A program made the translations under genes and the position numbers. Shown one piece after another: positions 17,902-26,876 of a stretch of DNA of 64,000 nucleotides; position 1 is the stretch's first letter, and each line of letters starts with the position of its first letter. The DNA is taken from the NCBI RefSeq assembly GCF_030296695.1, contig NZ_AP027737.1, positions 1,798,001 to 1,862,000 on the forward strand. Reading direction: 5' to 3'. Under the pieces are notes generated by a model. That model ran no database searches, was not told the origin of the DNA, and saw nothing but the letters and a program-made list of their open reading frames with translations. This DNA is from Agromyces mangrovi. Its GTDB lineage: Bacteria; Actinomycetota; Actinomycetes; Actinomycetales; Microbacteriaceae.

Positions 17902-19053
17902 GTGCCCGGCGCGACGCCGGCCGCGCAGCAGGGTCCCGAGCACGTCACCGAGCCGGTCGAGTACGACGCGATCCTGCTCGCCGGCTTCGGCGGGCCCGAG
18001 GGGCAGGACGACGTCATCCCGTTCCTGCGCAACGTCACGAGCGGCCGCGGCATCCCCGACGAGCGGCTCGAGGAGGTGGCGCACCACTACCGCCACTTCG
18101 GCGGCGTCAGCCCGATCAACCAGCAGAACCGCGACCTGAAGGCCGCGCTCGAGGCCGAGCTCGCCGGCCGCGGCGTCGACCTGCCCGTCATCTGGGGCAA
18201 CCGCAACTGGGACCCGTACCTGAACGACGCGCTGCGCGAGGCGGCGGATGCGGGTGCGACGCGCCTCATCGCCATCGCGACGAGCGCCTACAGCTCCTAC
18301 TCGAGCTGCCGCCAGTACCGCGAGGACTTCGCCGACGCGCTCGCCGACACCGGCCTCGGCGACACGGTGCAGATCGACAAGGTCGGCCAGTTCTTCGACC
18401 ACCCCGGGTTCGTCACGCCGTTCGTCGAGGGCGTGCGCGACGGGCTCGCGAAGCTGCTCGCCGACGACCCGGAGCTCTCCCGCGACCAGGTCGAGGTGCT
18501 GTTCGCGACCCACTCGATCCCGTCGACCGACGCGGCGAAGTCGGGTCCCGCCGAGCGGGGCTTCGGCGAGGGCGGCGCCTACGCGGCCCAGCACTTCGCG
18601 GTCGCCGAGGTCGTGATGCGCGAGGCCGGGGCATCCGACGTGCCCTGGCAGCTCGTGTACCAGTCCCGCTCGGGGCCGCCGTCGATGCCGTGGCTCGAGC
18701 CCGACATCAACGACGCCATCGCGGAGCTGCCCGCGGCCGGCCGCCGCGCGATCGTGATCGTGCCGCTCGGCTTCGTGAGCGACCACATGGAGGTGCTCTG
18801 GGACCTCGACAACGAGGCGCTCGAGACCGCCGAGGAGCATTCGCTCGCCGCGGTGCGCGTGCCGACGCCCGGCACCCACCCGGCCTACGTCGCGGGGCTC
18901 GTCGACCTCGTGCTCGAGCGCGTGCAGGGCACGCCCGCCGCCGAGCGGCCGCGCGTGACCGAGCTCGGCCCCTGGTACGACGTCTGCCGGCCCGGCTGCT
19001 GCGAGAACGTGCGCCTCGGATTCCGGCCCGCACTGGCGGGGATCGCGCCGTGA
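17902..19053 (+). CDS. hemH: Coproporphyrin ferrochelatase CpfC/HemH
   Basis: It inserts Fe2+ into coproporphyrin III. The catalytic core LLAGFGGPEGQDDVIPFLRNV and VLFATHSIPSTD (with the active-site His) are present. The C-terminal WYDVCRPGCCENVR, together with the Cys in SYSSCRQYRED, matches the [2Fe-2S] ligands of actinobacterial enzymes. GTG 17902 is the first in-frame start (383 residues) but has no ribosome site. An ATG at 17792, overlapping the hemQ stop, would be in frame if one C were missing at 17879-17884, adding about 35 residues. It overlaps hemC by four bases. Confidence 0.93.
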   Translation: MPGATPAAQQGPEHVTEPVEYDAILLAGFGGPEGQDDVIPFLRNVTSGRGIPDERLEEVAHHYRHFGGVSPINQQNRDLKAALEAELAGRGVDLPVIWGNRNWDPYLNDALREAADAGATRLIAIATSAYSSYSSCRQYREDFADALADTGLGDTVQIDKVGQFFDHPGFVTPFVEGVRDGLAKLLADDPELSRDQVEVLFATHSIPSTDAAKSGPAERGFGEGGAYAAQHFAVAEVVMREAGASDVPWQLVYQSRSGPPSMPWLEPDINDAIAELPAAGRRAIVIVPLGFVSDHMEVLWDLDNEALETAEEHSLAAVRVPTPGTHPAYVAGLVDLVLERVQGTPAAERPRVTELGPWYDVCRPGCCENVRLGFRPALAGIAP

Positions 19054-20000
19054 CCGTCATCCGCGTCGGCACCCGCGGCAGCGCACTCGCGCTGGCGCAG
19101 ACGCGTCAGGTCGCCGAGCGCCTGGCCAAGGCGGCCGGGGCGGAGATCGAGTACGTCACCGTCACGACCGAGGGCGACGTCTCGCGCGCCTCGCTCGCGT
19201 CGCTCGGCGGCACCGGGGTCTTCGCGACCGCGCTGCGCGAGTCGCTGCTGGCGGGGGAGTGCGACGTCGTCGTGCACTCGCTGAAGGACCTTCCGACCGC
19301 CGAGCACGACGGGCTGCGCCTCGGCGCCGTGCCCAAGCGCGCCGACGCGCGCGACGCGCTCTGCGCGGCCGACGGGCGCACGCTCGAGACGCTGCCCGAG
19401 GGCGCGCGCATCGGCACCGGGTCGCCCCGCCGCATCGCGCAGCTCGGCGCCGCGCGGCCCGACCTCGTGGCCGTCGACATCCGCGGCAACATCGACACCC
19501 GCCTCGGCAAGGTCGCCGACGGCGAGCTCGACGCGGTGCTGCTCGCGGCCGCGGGCCTCGGCCGTCTGGGGCGGTCGGATGCCGCGACCGACCTGCTCTC
19601 GATCGACGACTGGCCCACCGCGCCGGGGCAGGGCGCCCTCGCGCTCGAGGTGCGTGCCGAGCGTGCGTCGCGCGAGCTCGAGCGCGGACTCCGCTCCGTC
19701 GACCACGGCACGACCCGCGCGACGGTGCTCGCGGAGCGTCTCGTACTGGCCGGCCTGGAGGCCGGATGTTCCGCACCGATCGCGGCCCATTCCTTTGTGG
19801 ACGACGACCTGATCTTCCTCACGGCCACTGTGTACAGTGGCGATGGAACGCAGCGGGTGACCAGCTCGCACGCGGCCACACCCGAGAGCCGCCAGGCGTC
19901 GCACCTCGCCGATGCCGCCCGAGAGGTCGCCGCGCGTGCGGTCGAAGAGCTCCTCGGCAACGGTGCCGCCGAACTCGCACCGAAGGAGGAGGCACCGTGA
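19050..20000 (+). CDS. hemC: Porphobilinogen deaminase (hydroxymethylbilane synthase)
   Basis: HemC joins four porphobilinogens into hydroxymethylbilane on a dipyrromethane cofactor. The protein has 316 residues, starts VIRVGTRGSALALAQT, and has VVHSLKDLPT, GTGSPRRIAQL and the cofactor-attachment Cys in LEAGCSAPIAAH. The GTG start at 19050 overlaps the hemH stop (GTGA). Length and motifs are normal. It overlaps hemD by four bases. Confidence 0.97.
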   Translation: MTVIRVGTRGSALALAQTRQVAERLAKAAGAEIEYVTVTTEGDVSRASLASLGGTGVFATALRESLLAGECDVVVHSLKDLPTAEHDGLRLGAVPKRADARDALCAADGRTLETLPEGARIGTGSPRRIAQLGAARPDLVAVDIRGNIDTRLGKVADGELDAVLLAAAGLGRLGRSDAATDLLSIDDWPTAPGQGALALEVRAERASRELERGLRSVDHGTTRATVLAERLVLAGLEAGCSAPIAAHSFVDDDLIFLTATVYSGDGTQRVTSSHAATPESRQASHLADAAREVAARAVEELLGNGAAELAPKEEAP

Positions 20001-20812
20001 GCGAATACGAGCCGGTCACCGGCGCCATCAACCTCCCCAACCCGCGGCCCGACAAGCCGCTCACCGGCTGGCGCGTGCTCGTGCCCCGCGGTGGGCCCTG
20101 GGGCGACAGCGTCGCCGCGAGCCTGCGCATGCGCGGCGCCTCGCCGATCATCGCCCCCATGATCAACTTCGCGGCAACCGACGACGCACCCGCGCTCGAA
20201 GCCGCGCTCGGCCGGCTCGCCGCCGGCGCGTTCGACTGGGTCACCGTGACGAGCGCCACCACGGTCGACGTGCTGAGCTCGCACCGCGCCGTCATCCCGC
20301 CCACCACCAAGGTCGCCGCCGTCGGCGAGTCGACCGCCGCCGCGCTCATCGCGGCCGGCTACCGGGCCGACCTCGTGCCGTCGGAGGACAACTCGGCCAA
20401 GGGCCTGCTCGACGAGTGGAGCGCGGCGACCGAGGGCGCGTTCCCGCTGCGCGTGCTCGCCCTGCGCTCGGCCATCGCGAAGCAGGTGCTGAGCATCGGC
20501 CTCGCCGCCATCGGGCACCACGTCGAGGCCGTCGTCGCGTATCGCACCGTCGGCGTGCCGGTCGCCCAGAGCGTCATCGACGACGTGCGCGCCGGCAACG
20601 TGCGCGCACTGCTTGTGACCTCGGGCAGCGTCGCCGAGCAGGTGCACCAGCAGTTCGGCCCGATTCCCGAGCACACGCTCGTCGCGGCCATCGGCCCGCA
20701 GACCATGCACGACGCGGAGGACCTCGGCCTGCGGGTCGACGTCGTCGCCTCCGAGCGCAGCGCCGAGTCGCTCATCGAGGCCGTCGTGAAGGCCGCGACC
20801 CAGCAGGTCTGA
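19997..20812 (+). CDS. hemD: Uroporphyrinogen-III synthase
   Basis: HemD cyclises hydroxymethylbilane with inversion of ring D to give uroporphyrinogen III. The 271-residue protein has the two-lobed family pattern: WRVLVPRGGPWGDSVAASL, WVTVTSATTVDVL, the linker and VRALLVTSGSVAEQV, then AAIGPQTMHDAEDLGLRVDV. The GTG start at 19997 overlaps the hemC stop and follows AAGGAGGAGG. The family is poorly conserved, so the context after hemC is decisive. It is the last gene of the operon and a hairpin follows. Confidence 0.95.
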   Translation: MSEYEPVTGAINLPNPRPDKPLTGWRVLVPRGGPWGDSVAASLRMRGASPIIAPMINFAATDDAPALEAALGRLAAGAFDWVTVTSATTVDVLSSHRAVIPPTTKVAAVGESTAAALIAAGYRADLVPSEDNSAKGLLDEWSAATEGAFPLRVLALRSAIAKQVLSIGLAAIGHHVEAVVAYRTVGVPVAQSVIDDVRAGNVRALLVTSGSVAEQVHQQFGPIPEHTLVAAIGPQTMHDAEDLGLRVDVVASERSAESLIEAVVKAATQQV

Positions 20813-20837
20813 CGGTCGGCCCGGTCAGGGCACGGGC

Positions 20838-20862
20838 GAGCGGATGCCCGGGGCATCCGCTC
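20838..20862. terminator. Hairpin between hemD and the convergent SDR
   Basis: A perfect 11-bp stem (20838-20848 with 20852-20862) has a CGG loop. It overlaps the last codon of the minus-strand SDR and lies 26 bases after hemD. The stem is built from GGATGCC and GGCATCC, the over-represented word of this window. Confidence 0.6.
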
Positions 20863-21778
20863 AGTTCGCGGCGGCGCTCGCCGTCGACGCCGTGTCGCCG
20901 GCCTTCGCGACGATGCCACGCATGACCGACCAGTAGCCGACCGGCGCGACGCGCGTGACGAGGTCGCTGAGTCGCGCGTCGCGCCCCACGAAGATGCGCG
21001 GGCGGCGCCGCTCGATGCCGGCGACGATGGTCTCGGCGGCCTGCTCGGGCGTCGTCTTGTACAGCGCGGCCTGCGCGTCGGCGGCGCGCGAGGCCACGTC
21101 GGCGTCGACGGTCGCCGCGACGCGCGCGTGGTGGATGATGCCGGTGCGCACGCCGCCCGGGTACACGGCCGAGACGGTCACGTCGGTGCGCTCGAGCTCG
21201 TGCCGCAGCGCGTCGGTGAACCCGCGCACGGCGAACTTCGAGGTGACGTACGGCACGCGTCCGGCGGGCGCGGCGAGGCCGTACAGGCTCGACACGTTGG
21301 CGAGGTGCGCGGCGGGCCGCTCGCGCAGCAGCGGCAGGAACGCCTTCGCGAGCGCGACCGTGCCCCACAGGTTCACGTCGACCACCCAGCGGAACTCGTC
21401 GAGCGTGAGCTGCTCGAAGGTGCCGAGCATCGAGACGCCCGCGCAGTGCAGCAGCACGTCTACGTGGTCGTGGTGGGCGAGCACCGCGTCGGGCAGGGCG
21501 GCGACCGCGTCGAGGTCGGTGAGGTCGACGACATGGGCGGATGCCTCGGTGCCGGCCGCCCGCAACTCCTCGACCAGCTCCGCGAGCACGTCGGCGTTGC
21601 GGTCGACCAGGGCGAGGCGCGCACCGCGCCGGGCCAGCAGCCGCGCCGACTCGAGCCCCATGCCGCTCGCCGCGCCCGTCACGACGCACACCGCGCCGTC
21701 GAGCCGGAGCCGGCGTCGCCGTCGGCGGGCGACCGGTTCGTTCGCGGGTGCAGGGCTGGGCTGGGGGGTCGTGCGCAT
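20861..21778 (-). CDS. Short-chain dehydrogenase/reductase
   Basis: This 305-residue SDR begins with a basic, Pro-rich leader (about 27 residues, RRRRRRLRLDG). The NAD(P) motif VTGAASGMGLESA and HCAGVSML follow, then the catalytic Ser-Tyr-Lys set in NVSSLYGLAAPAGRVPYVTSKFAV. A C-terminal extension ends in a region like that of SDRs acting on lipids (IERRRPRIFVGRDARL). The basic leader may sit on the membrane surface (inference). It lies between hemD and the divergent hemB, with no evident link to heme synthesis. Confidence 0.9.
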   Translation of the reverse strand: MRTTPQPSPAPANEPVARRRRRRLRLDGAVCVVTGAASGMGLESARLLARRGARLALVDRNADVLAELVEELRAAGTEASAHVVDLTDLDAVAALPDAVLAHHDHVDVLLHCAGVSMLGTFEQLTLDEFRWVVDVNLWGTVALAKAFLPLLRERPAAHLANVSSLYGLAAPAGRVPYVTSKFAVRGFTDALRHELERTDVTVSAVYPGGVRTGIIHHARVAATVDADVASRAADAQAALYKTTPEQAAETIVAGIERRRPRIFVGRDARLSDLVTRVAPVGYWSVMRGIVAKAGDTASTASAAAN

Positions 21779-21887
21779 GGGGGTCCTCGGGTTCCGCCCG
21801 CGGCTTCCTCGCCGCCGGTCGTCGCAGGACGCTAACACGTCGCCCCGCCCGCCCCCGAATCCCGGGGACCGCTCAGCGACGCCCGCG

Positions 21888-21899
21888 TAGGCTGGTCGG
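21888..21899 (+). promoter_or_regulatory. Leaderless-type -10 element of hemB
   Basis: TAGGCT (21888-21893) is followed by six bases and the GTG start at 21900, with no ribosome binding site. The geometry predicts a leaderless mRNA. Confidence 0.55.
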
Positions 21900-22898
21900 G
21901 TGAGTGCCGCGCCCCGCCCCCGCATCCGTCCCCGCCGGCTCCGCCAGTCGCCCGCGTTCCGCCGCCTCGTCGCGGAGACGCGCGTGCACCCGGCCGACCT
22001 GGTGCTGCCGATCTTCGTCCGCGAGGGGCTGACCGAGCCCATGCCGATCGTGTCGATGCCGGGCGTGATGCAGCACAGCCTCGACTCGGTGCGGCGGGCG
22101 GTGACGGATGCCGCCGAGGCCGGCGTCGGCGGCGTCATGCTGTTCGGCGTGCCCGAGGTGCGCGACGCCCGCGGTTCGGGAGCGACCGATCCCGAGGGCA
22201 TCCTCAACGTCGCGACCCGCGTCGTGCGCGAGGAGGCCGGCGACGCGCTGGTCGTGCAGACCGACCTGTGCCTCGACGAGTTCACCGACCACGGCCACTG
22301 CGGCCTGCTCGACGCGAACGGCGTCGTCGACAACGACGCGACCCTCGAGCGCTACGCCGAGATGGGGCTGCAGCAGGCGCGCGCCGGCTCCCAGCTGCTC
22401 GGCCTCTCGGGCATGATGGACGGCCAGGTCGCCGCCGTGCGCGAGGCGCTCGACACCGCCGGCCACACCGACACCGCGCTGCTCGCCTACTCGGGCAAGT
22501 ACGCGTCGGCGTTCTACGGCCCGTTCCGCGACGCGGTCGAGTCGACGCTCGACGGCGACCGCCGCACGTACCAGCTCGACCCGGCCAACCGCCGCGAGGG
22601 TGCGCGCGAGGCGGTGCTCGACATCGAGGAGGGCGCCGACGTCGTCATGGTCAAGCCCGCCGGCACGTATCTCGACGTGCTCGCCGACGTGGCGGCCACG
22701 AGCGAGGTGCCTGTCTGGGCGTACCAGGTGTCGGGCGAGTACGCCATGATCGAGGCGGCCGCCGCGCACGGCTGGATCGACCGGCGCCGCGCCGTCGCGG
22801 AATCCGTGCTCGGCATCCGTCGCGCCGGCGCCGACGCCGTGCTCACCTACTGGGCGACCGAGCTCGCCCGCTGGATCACCGCAGGAGACACCGAATGA
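21900..22898 (+). CDS. hemB: Delta-aminolevulinic acid dehydratase (porphobilinogen synthase)
   Basis: HemB condenses two 5-aminolevulinates into porphobilinogen. The 332-residue protein has the Schiff-base lysines in [15 protein letters not shown] and [12 protein letters not shown]. The metal site reads [14 protein letters not shown]: two of the three zinc cysteines remain and the middle one is Asp, a mixed type. GTG 21900 is the start and the transcript is probably leaderless. It overlaps hemL by four bases (ATGA), so the two are coupled. Confidence 0.96.
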   Translation: MSAAPRPRIRPRRLRQSPAFRRLVAETRVHPADLVLPIFVREGLTEPMPIVSMPGVMQHSLDSVRRAVTDAAEAGVGGVMLFGVPEVRDARGSGATDPEGILNVATRVVREEAGDALVVQTDLCLDEFTDHGHCGLLDANGVVDNDATLERYAEMGLQQARAGSQLLGLSGMMDGQVAAVREALDTAGHTDTALLAYSGKYASAFYGPFRDAVESTLDGDRRTYQLDPANRREGAREAVLDIEEGADVVMVKPAGTYLDVLADVAATSEVPVWAYQVSGEYAMIEAAAAHGWIDRRRAVAESVLGIRRAGADAVLTYWATELARWITAGDTE

Positions 22899-24283
22899 CC
22901 GACCTCAGCACCCAGCAGGCCACGGGCGTCGCGCACGTCGACGTCAACGCCGAGCTGTTCGACCGCGCCCGCCGCGCGATCCCCGGCGGCGTGAACTCGC
23001 CCGTGCGCGCATTCGGGTCGGTCGGCGGCACGCCCCGCTTCCTGGTCGAGGCGCGCGGCGCGACCGTGACCGACGTCGAGGGGCGCGAGTACGTCGACCT
23101 CGTCGCCGGGTGGGGGCCCGCGATCCTGGGCCACGCCGATCCGCGGGTGATCGAGGCGGTGCAGGATGCCGCGAGCCGCGGCCTCTCGTTCGGCGCATCG
23201 ACCCCGGTCGAGACCGAGCTGGCCGAGCTCATCGAGGAGCGCGTCTCGCCCGTCGAGCGCCTGCGCCTGGTCTCCACAGGCACCGAGGCGACCATGAGCG
23301 CGATCCGTCTCGCGCGCGGCTTCACCGGCCGCGACGTGATCGTGAAGTTCGCCGGCCATTACCACGGCCACTCCGACGGGCTGCTCGCCGAGGCGGGCTC
23401 GGGCCTCGCGACCTTCGCGCTGCCGGCGTCGGCCGGCGTGCCCGCCGATGTCACCGCGCTCACGCTCGTGCTGCCGTACAACGACCTCGACGCGGTGCGC
23501 GAGGCGTTCGCGGCGCACGGCGAGCGCATCGCGGCCGTCATCACCGAGGCGGCCGCTGCGAACATGGGCGTCGTGCCGCCCGAGCCGGGCTTCAACGCCG
23601 CGCTCATCGAGCTCGCGCACCAGCACGGCGCGCTCGTCATCTCCGACGAGGTGCTCACGGGCTTCCGCGTCTCGGCCGGCGGTTGGTGGGGCCTCGAGAA
23701 CGCGACCGAGGGGCCGTCGGTGTTCGCGAACCCGGGCGACCAGTACCTGCCCGACCTCATGACCTTCGGCAAGGTCATCGGCGGTGGCATGCCGGTCGCC
23801 GCGCTCGGCGGTCGCGCCGACGTGATGGACCTGCTCGCGCCGTCGGGCCCGGTGTACCAGGCGGGCACGCTGTCGGGGAACCCGGTGGCGGTCGCGGCGG
23901 GACTCGCGACGCTGCGCGCGGCCGACGACGACGTGTACGCACGGCTCGACGAGGCGGCATCCGTCATCTCGAGCGAGGTGTCGCGTCACCTCGCGGCCGA
24001 GGGCGTCGCGCACGCCGTGCAGCGGGCGGGCAACCTGTTCAGCTTCGCGTTCGGCGAGGAGGTCGCGGGCGGCGTCCGCGACTACGCGGGCGTGCAGCGG
24101 CAGGAGACGTGGCGGTACGCACCGTTCTTCCACGCGATGCTGGGCGCCGGCGTCTCGCTGCCGCCGTCGGTGTTCGAGGCGTGGTTCGTCACGGCCGCGC
24201 ACGACGAGTCGATCATCGACCGCATCGTCGCCGCGCTGCCCGAAGCGGCGAAGGCGGCCGCTGCGGCGACGCCCGCCGACTGA
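22895..24283 (+). CDS. hemL: Glutamate-1-semialdehyde 2,1-aminomutase
   Basis: HemL is a PLP enzyme that turns glutamate-1-semialdehyde (the HemA product) into 5-aminolevulinate. The 462-residue protein has [16 protein letters not shown], the [16 protein letters not shown] phosphate-binding region, the SDEVLTGFR aspartate motif and PLP-lysine in [17 protein letters not shown] 22895 overlaps the hemB stop. The presence of HemA plus HemL, with no ALA synthase, shows the C5 route. Confidence 0.97.
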   Translation: MTDLSTQQATGVAHVDVNAELFDRARRAIPGGVNSPVRAFGSVGGTPRFLVEARGATVTDVEGREYVDLVAGWGPAILGHADPRVIEAVQDAASRGLSFGASTPVETELAELIEERVSPVERLRLVSTGTEATMSAIRLARGFTGRDVIVKFAGHYHGHSDGLLAEAGSGLATFALPASAGVPADVTALTLVLPYNDLDAVREAFAAHGERIAAVITEAAAANMGVVPPEPGFNAALIELAHQHGALVISDEVLTGFRVSAGGWWGLENATEGPSVFANPGDQYLPDLMTFGKVIGGGMPVAALGGRADVMDLLAPSGPVYQAGTLSGNPVAVAAGLATLRAADDDVYARLDEAASVISSEVSRHLAAEGVAHAVQRAGNLFSFAFGEEVAGGVRDYAGVQRQETWRYAPFFHAMLGAGVSLPPSVFEAWFVTAAHDESIIDRIVAALPEAAKAAAAATPAD

Positions 24284-24420
24284 CCCGAGCGGGCGGGCGC
24301 TCCCGGCATCCGCTCGCCTCGCAGCCCCGCCCGCAGCGGGCCACCCGGATTCGTGGTTTCGTGCACAGCCCGCCTCGGGCTTTGTGCGCGTCCGATACCG
24401 GATCCGGCATACGAGTCGGG

Positions 24421-24432
24421 CACACTGGGTGC
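24421..24432 (+). promoter_or_regulatory. Leaderless-type -10 element before the 24433 gene
   Basis: CACACT (24421-24426, NANNNT) is followed by six bases and then ATG 24433. There is no Shine-Dalgarno. It is a weaker hexamer match than the other cases. Confidence 0.4.
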
Positions 24433-24801
24433 ATGGCCAACCTCCGCGTCCACTCCGATCGGCTCGAGCTGCAGCTCACCGCCGCGGAGAAGGCGCTGTC
24501 GTTCCGCCGTTCCGACGTGGTCGTGCAGCGCGAGGACATCCGCTCGGCGATCATCACCGAGGACCCGTGGATCTGGGTGCGCGGCATCCGCCACCGCGGC
24601 TCGGTCGTGCCGCTCGTCGTCGCGGTCGGGGAGTGGAAGTCGCACGGCGGCATCGACTTCGTGCTCGTCAAGGGCAAGCGCCAGGCCGTCGTGCTCGACG
24701 TCGCGGGCGAGGAGTACGCGCGCCTCGTCGTCAGCACCAACCGGGCCGTCGAGCTCATCGAGTCGCTGAAGCTCGCCGACGCGGCGACGCCCGACGAGTA
24801 G
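24433..24801 (+). CDS. Conserved hypothetical soluble protein
   Basis: This 122-residue protein is without signal peptide or membrane helix. Alternating strands (LRVHSDRLELQLT, DIRSAIITEDPWIWVRGIRHRG, GIDFVLVKGKRQAVVLDV) suggest a small beta-sandwich, perhaps PH-like. It resembles short actinobacterial proteins of unknown function, but I cannot name the family. It stands alone between hemL and a convergent DUF1304 gene. The probable promoter is leaderless. Confidence 0.72.
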   Translation: MANLRVHSDRLELQLTAAEKALSFRRSDVVVQREDIRSAIITEDPWIWVRGIRHRGSVVPLVVAVGEWKSHGGIDFVLVKGKRQAVVLDVAGEEYARLVVSTNRAVELIESLKLADAATPDE

Positions 24802-24849
24802 CCGGCTCCCGCCCCGGCGGGGCATCCGCCCCACAGCCGAACCCGCAGC

Positions 24850-25230
24850 TCAGGCGAACAGGAACAGCACGAACCCCGCGAGCGGCAGCGTGCCCTGGAT
24901 CAGCGCGGGCCGCAGGTACCCGCGCCCGGTCGTCACCAGCACGGTCGCCGCGAGCACCATGCACGCGGTCGTGAAGAGCACGAGCGCGGTGCCCGCCGCG
25001 GTGAGGCCGACCCAGTAGAGCACCAGCCCGAGCCCGGCCCCGAGGCCGAGGAACAGGTTGTAGAAGCCCTGGTTGTACGCCATCGGCCGCAGCGTGTCGG
25101 CGTCCTCCTGACTGCGCACGCCGAAGATGCGCCACGTCGAGGGCCTCGACCACCGCACGCTCTCGAGCACGAAGATGTACGCGTGCAGCAGGGCGGCGAG
25201 GGCGACGACGATGCTCGCGATGACGGCCAT
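24850..25230 (-). CDS. DUF1304 family membrane protein
   Basis: This 126-residue, four-helix membrane protein has the DUF1304 hallmarks HAYIFVLESVRW in the first helix and YNQGFYNLFLGLGAG in the second. ATG 25230 gives the usual family length; the frame extends upstream but that part is Arg/Pro-rich and not coding-like. TACGCT lies seven bases before the ATG. The function of the family is unknown. Confidence 0.92.
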   Translation of the reverse strand: MAVIASIVVALAALLHAYIFVLESVRWSRPSTWRIFGVRSQEDADTLRPMAYNQGFYNLFLGLGAGLGLVLYWVGLTAAGTALVLFTTACMVLAATVLVTTGRGYLRPALIQGTLPLAGFVLFLFA

Positions 25231-25243
25231 GGGCGCCAGCGTA
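25231..25243 (-). promoter_or_regulatory. Leaderless-type -10 element of the DUF1304 gene
   Basis: On the minus strand TACGCT (25238-25243) is followed by seven bases and the ATG. No ribosome site is present. Confidence 0.5.
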
Positions 25244-25427
25244 CTCGCGGCCGGTCGCGGCGCGGGCGGGGGCGCGCGACACCGTGTGGGTGAGGGCGAC
25301 GGATGCCTCGTGAATGCCCGGCAAGATATGCGTGCGCGTCGGTGCATTGTCGTCGTCGCTCCCGCCGCGCATGCTGGTGGGGTGCCCGCCGTCTGCGCGG
25401 GCGCGCCGGAGTACCAGGAGGTCATCG

Positions 25428-26876
25428 ATGACGACGAGCACGCTGCCGAACCTCATCGGGGGTGAGTTCGTCGATGCGGCACCGGATGCCTCGATCGACG
25501 TGACCAATCCCGCCGACGGCTCGATCGTGGGCGCCGTGCCGGCGATGACCGCGGCCGACCTCGGCGCGGTGTTCGACGCCGCCGAGGCGGGCGCCCGCAC
25601 CTGGCGCGCCGCCGGACCGCTCGGGCGCGGACGCATCCTGCTCGACGCCGCCGGCCTCATCCGCGAGGAGGCGACCGAGCTCGTCGAGCTCATCGTGGCC
25701 GAGATGGGCAAGACCCGCGCCGAGGCGACGATCGAGGTCGCGAAGTCGGCCGAGTTCTTCGAGTACTACGGCGGACTCGGCCGCCAGCCGTTCGGCGAGC
25801 TGGTGCCCGACGGGCGCCCCGGCACGTTCGCCATGCAGACCCGCGAGCCGGTCGGCATCGTCGTGCTCATCACGCCGTGGAACGACCCGCTGCTCACGCC
25901 GGCCCGCAAGCTCGCACCGGCGCTGATCTCTGGCAACGCGGTCGTCATCAAGCCCGCGACCGAGACGCCGCTCATCACGCTGCGCCTCGCGGAGATCCTG
26001 CACCGGGCCGGCCTGCCCGCCGGCGCGCTCGGCACGGTGACCGGCCGCGGCTCGCAGATCGGCGACGCGCTGGTCGCCGACCCGCGCATCGCGGCGGTGT
26101 CGTTCACCGGGTCGACCGAGGTGGGCCTCGGCCTGCAGCGTGCGATGGCGGGGCGCAGCGTGCGGGTGCAGACCGAGATGGGCGGCAAGAACGCCGCCGT
26201 CGTGCTGGCCGACGCCGACCTCGACCTCGCCGTGCCGGTGCTCGTCGCGGGCAGCTTCGGCCAGGCCGGCCAGCGGTGCACGGCGACCAGCCGGCTCATC
26301 GTCGAGCGCGCGGTCGCCGACGAGGTGCGCACCCGCCTCGCCGAGGCGGTCGGAGCGTTGCGCGTCGGCGCCGGCGGAGCCGAGGGCACGCAGATGGGCC
26401 CGGTCGTGAGCCGGTCCGCGCAGGACGACATCCGCCGCCGGGTCGCCGCCGGCATCGCCGAGGGGGCCGAGGTCATCGGCCGTGCACCGGTCGACCCGGC
26501 GCTGCTCGAGTCGGGCTGCTTCGTCGAACCGCTGCTCGTCACGGCGGAACAGGGCAACAGCCTGTGGCGCGAGGAGATCTTCGGGCCGGTGCTCACGATG
26601 CTCGTGGTCGACTCGCTCGACGAGGCGATCGCCGCGGTCAACGACTCGGCGTACGGGCTGTCGAGCGCGGTGTTCACCCGCAGCCTCGACACCGCGTTCC
26701 ACTTCGTCGATGCCGTCGACACCGGCCAGGTCTCGGTCAACCAGCCGACCAGCGGGTGGGACATCCACCACGCGTTCGGCGGCTTCAAGGAGTCGGGCTC
26801 GCCGTTCAAGGAGCAGGGCACCGAGGCGCTGCGGTTCTACACGCGGGTCAAGACCGCCGCGGTCCGGACCCACTGA
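25428..26876 (+). CDS. NAD(P)-dependent aldehyde dehydrogenase
   Basis: This 482-residue ALDH has the GIVVLITPWNDPLLTPARK nucleotide-fold segment, the general-base Glu in TEMGGKNAAVVLADADL, and the catalytic Cys in GQAGQRCTATSRLIV. Its closest resemblance is to the succinate/ketoglutaric-semialdehyde dehydrogenase type, but substrate cannot be fixed. AGGAGG precedes ATG 25428. Its stop overlaps the ATG of the L-2-hydroxyglutarate oxidase gene (TGATG), so it may feed or use a C4-C5 dicarboxylate intermediate (inference). Confidence 0.92.
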   Translation: MTTSTLPNLIGGEFVDAAPDASIDVTNPADGSIVGAVPAMTAADLGAVFDAAEAGARTWRAAGPLGRGRILLDAAGLIREEATELVELIVAEMGKTRAEATIEVAKSAEFFEYYGGLGRQPFGELVPDGRPGTFAMQTREPVGIVVLITPWNDPLLTPARKLAPALISGNAVVIKPATETPLITLRLAEILHRAGLPAGALGTVTGRGSQIGDALVADPRIAAVSFTGSTEVGLGLQRAMAGRSVRVQTEMGGKNAAVVLADADLDLAVPVLVAGSFGQAGQRCTATSRLIVERAVADEVRTRLAEAVGALRVGAGGAEGTQMGPVVSRSAQDDIRRRVAAGIAEGAEVIGRAPVDPALLESGCFVEPLLVTAEQGNSLWREEIFGPVLTMLVVDSLDEAIAAVNDSAYGLSSAVFTRSLDTAFHFVDAVDTGQVSVNQPTSGWDIHHAFGGFKESGSPFKEQGTEALRFYTRVKTAAVRTH

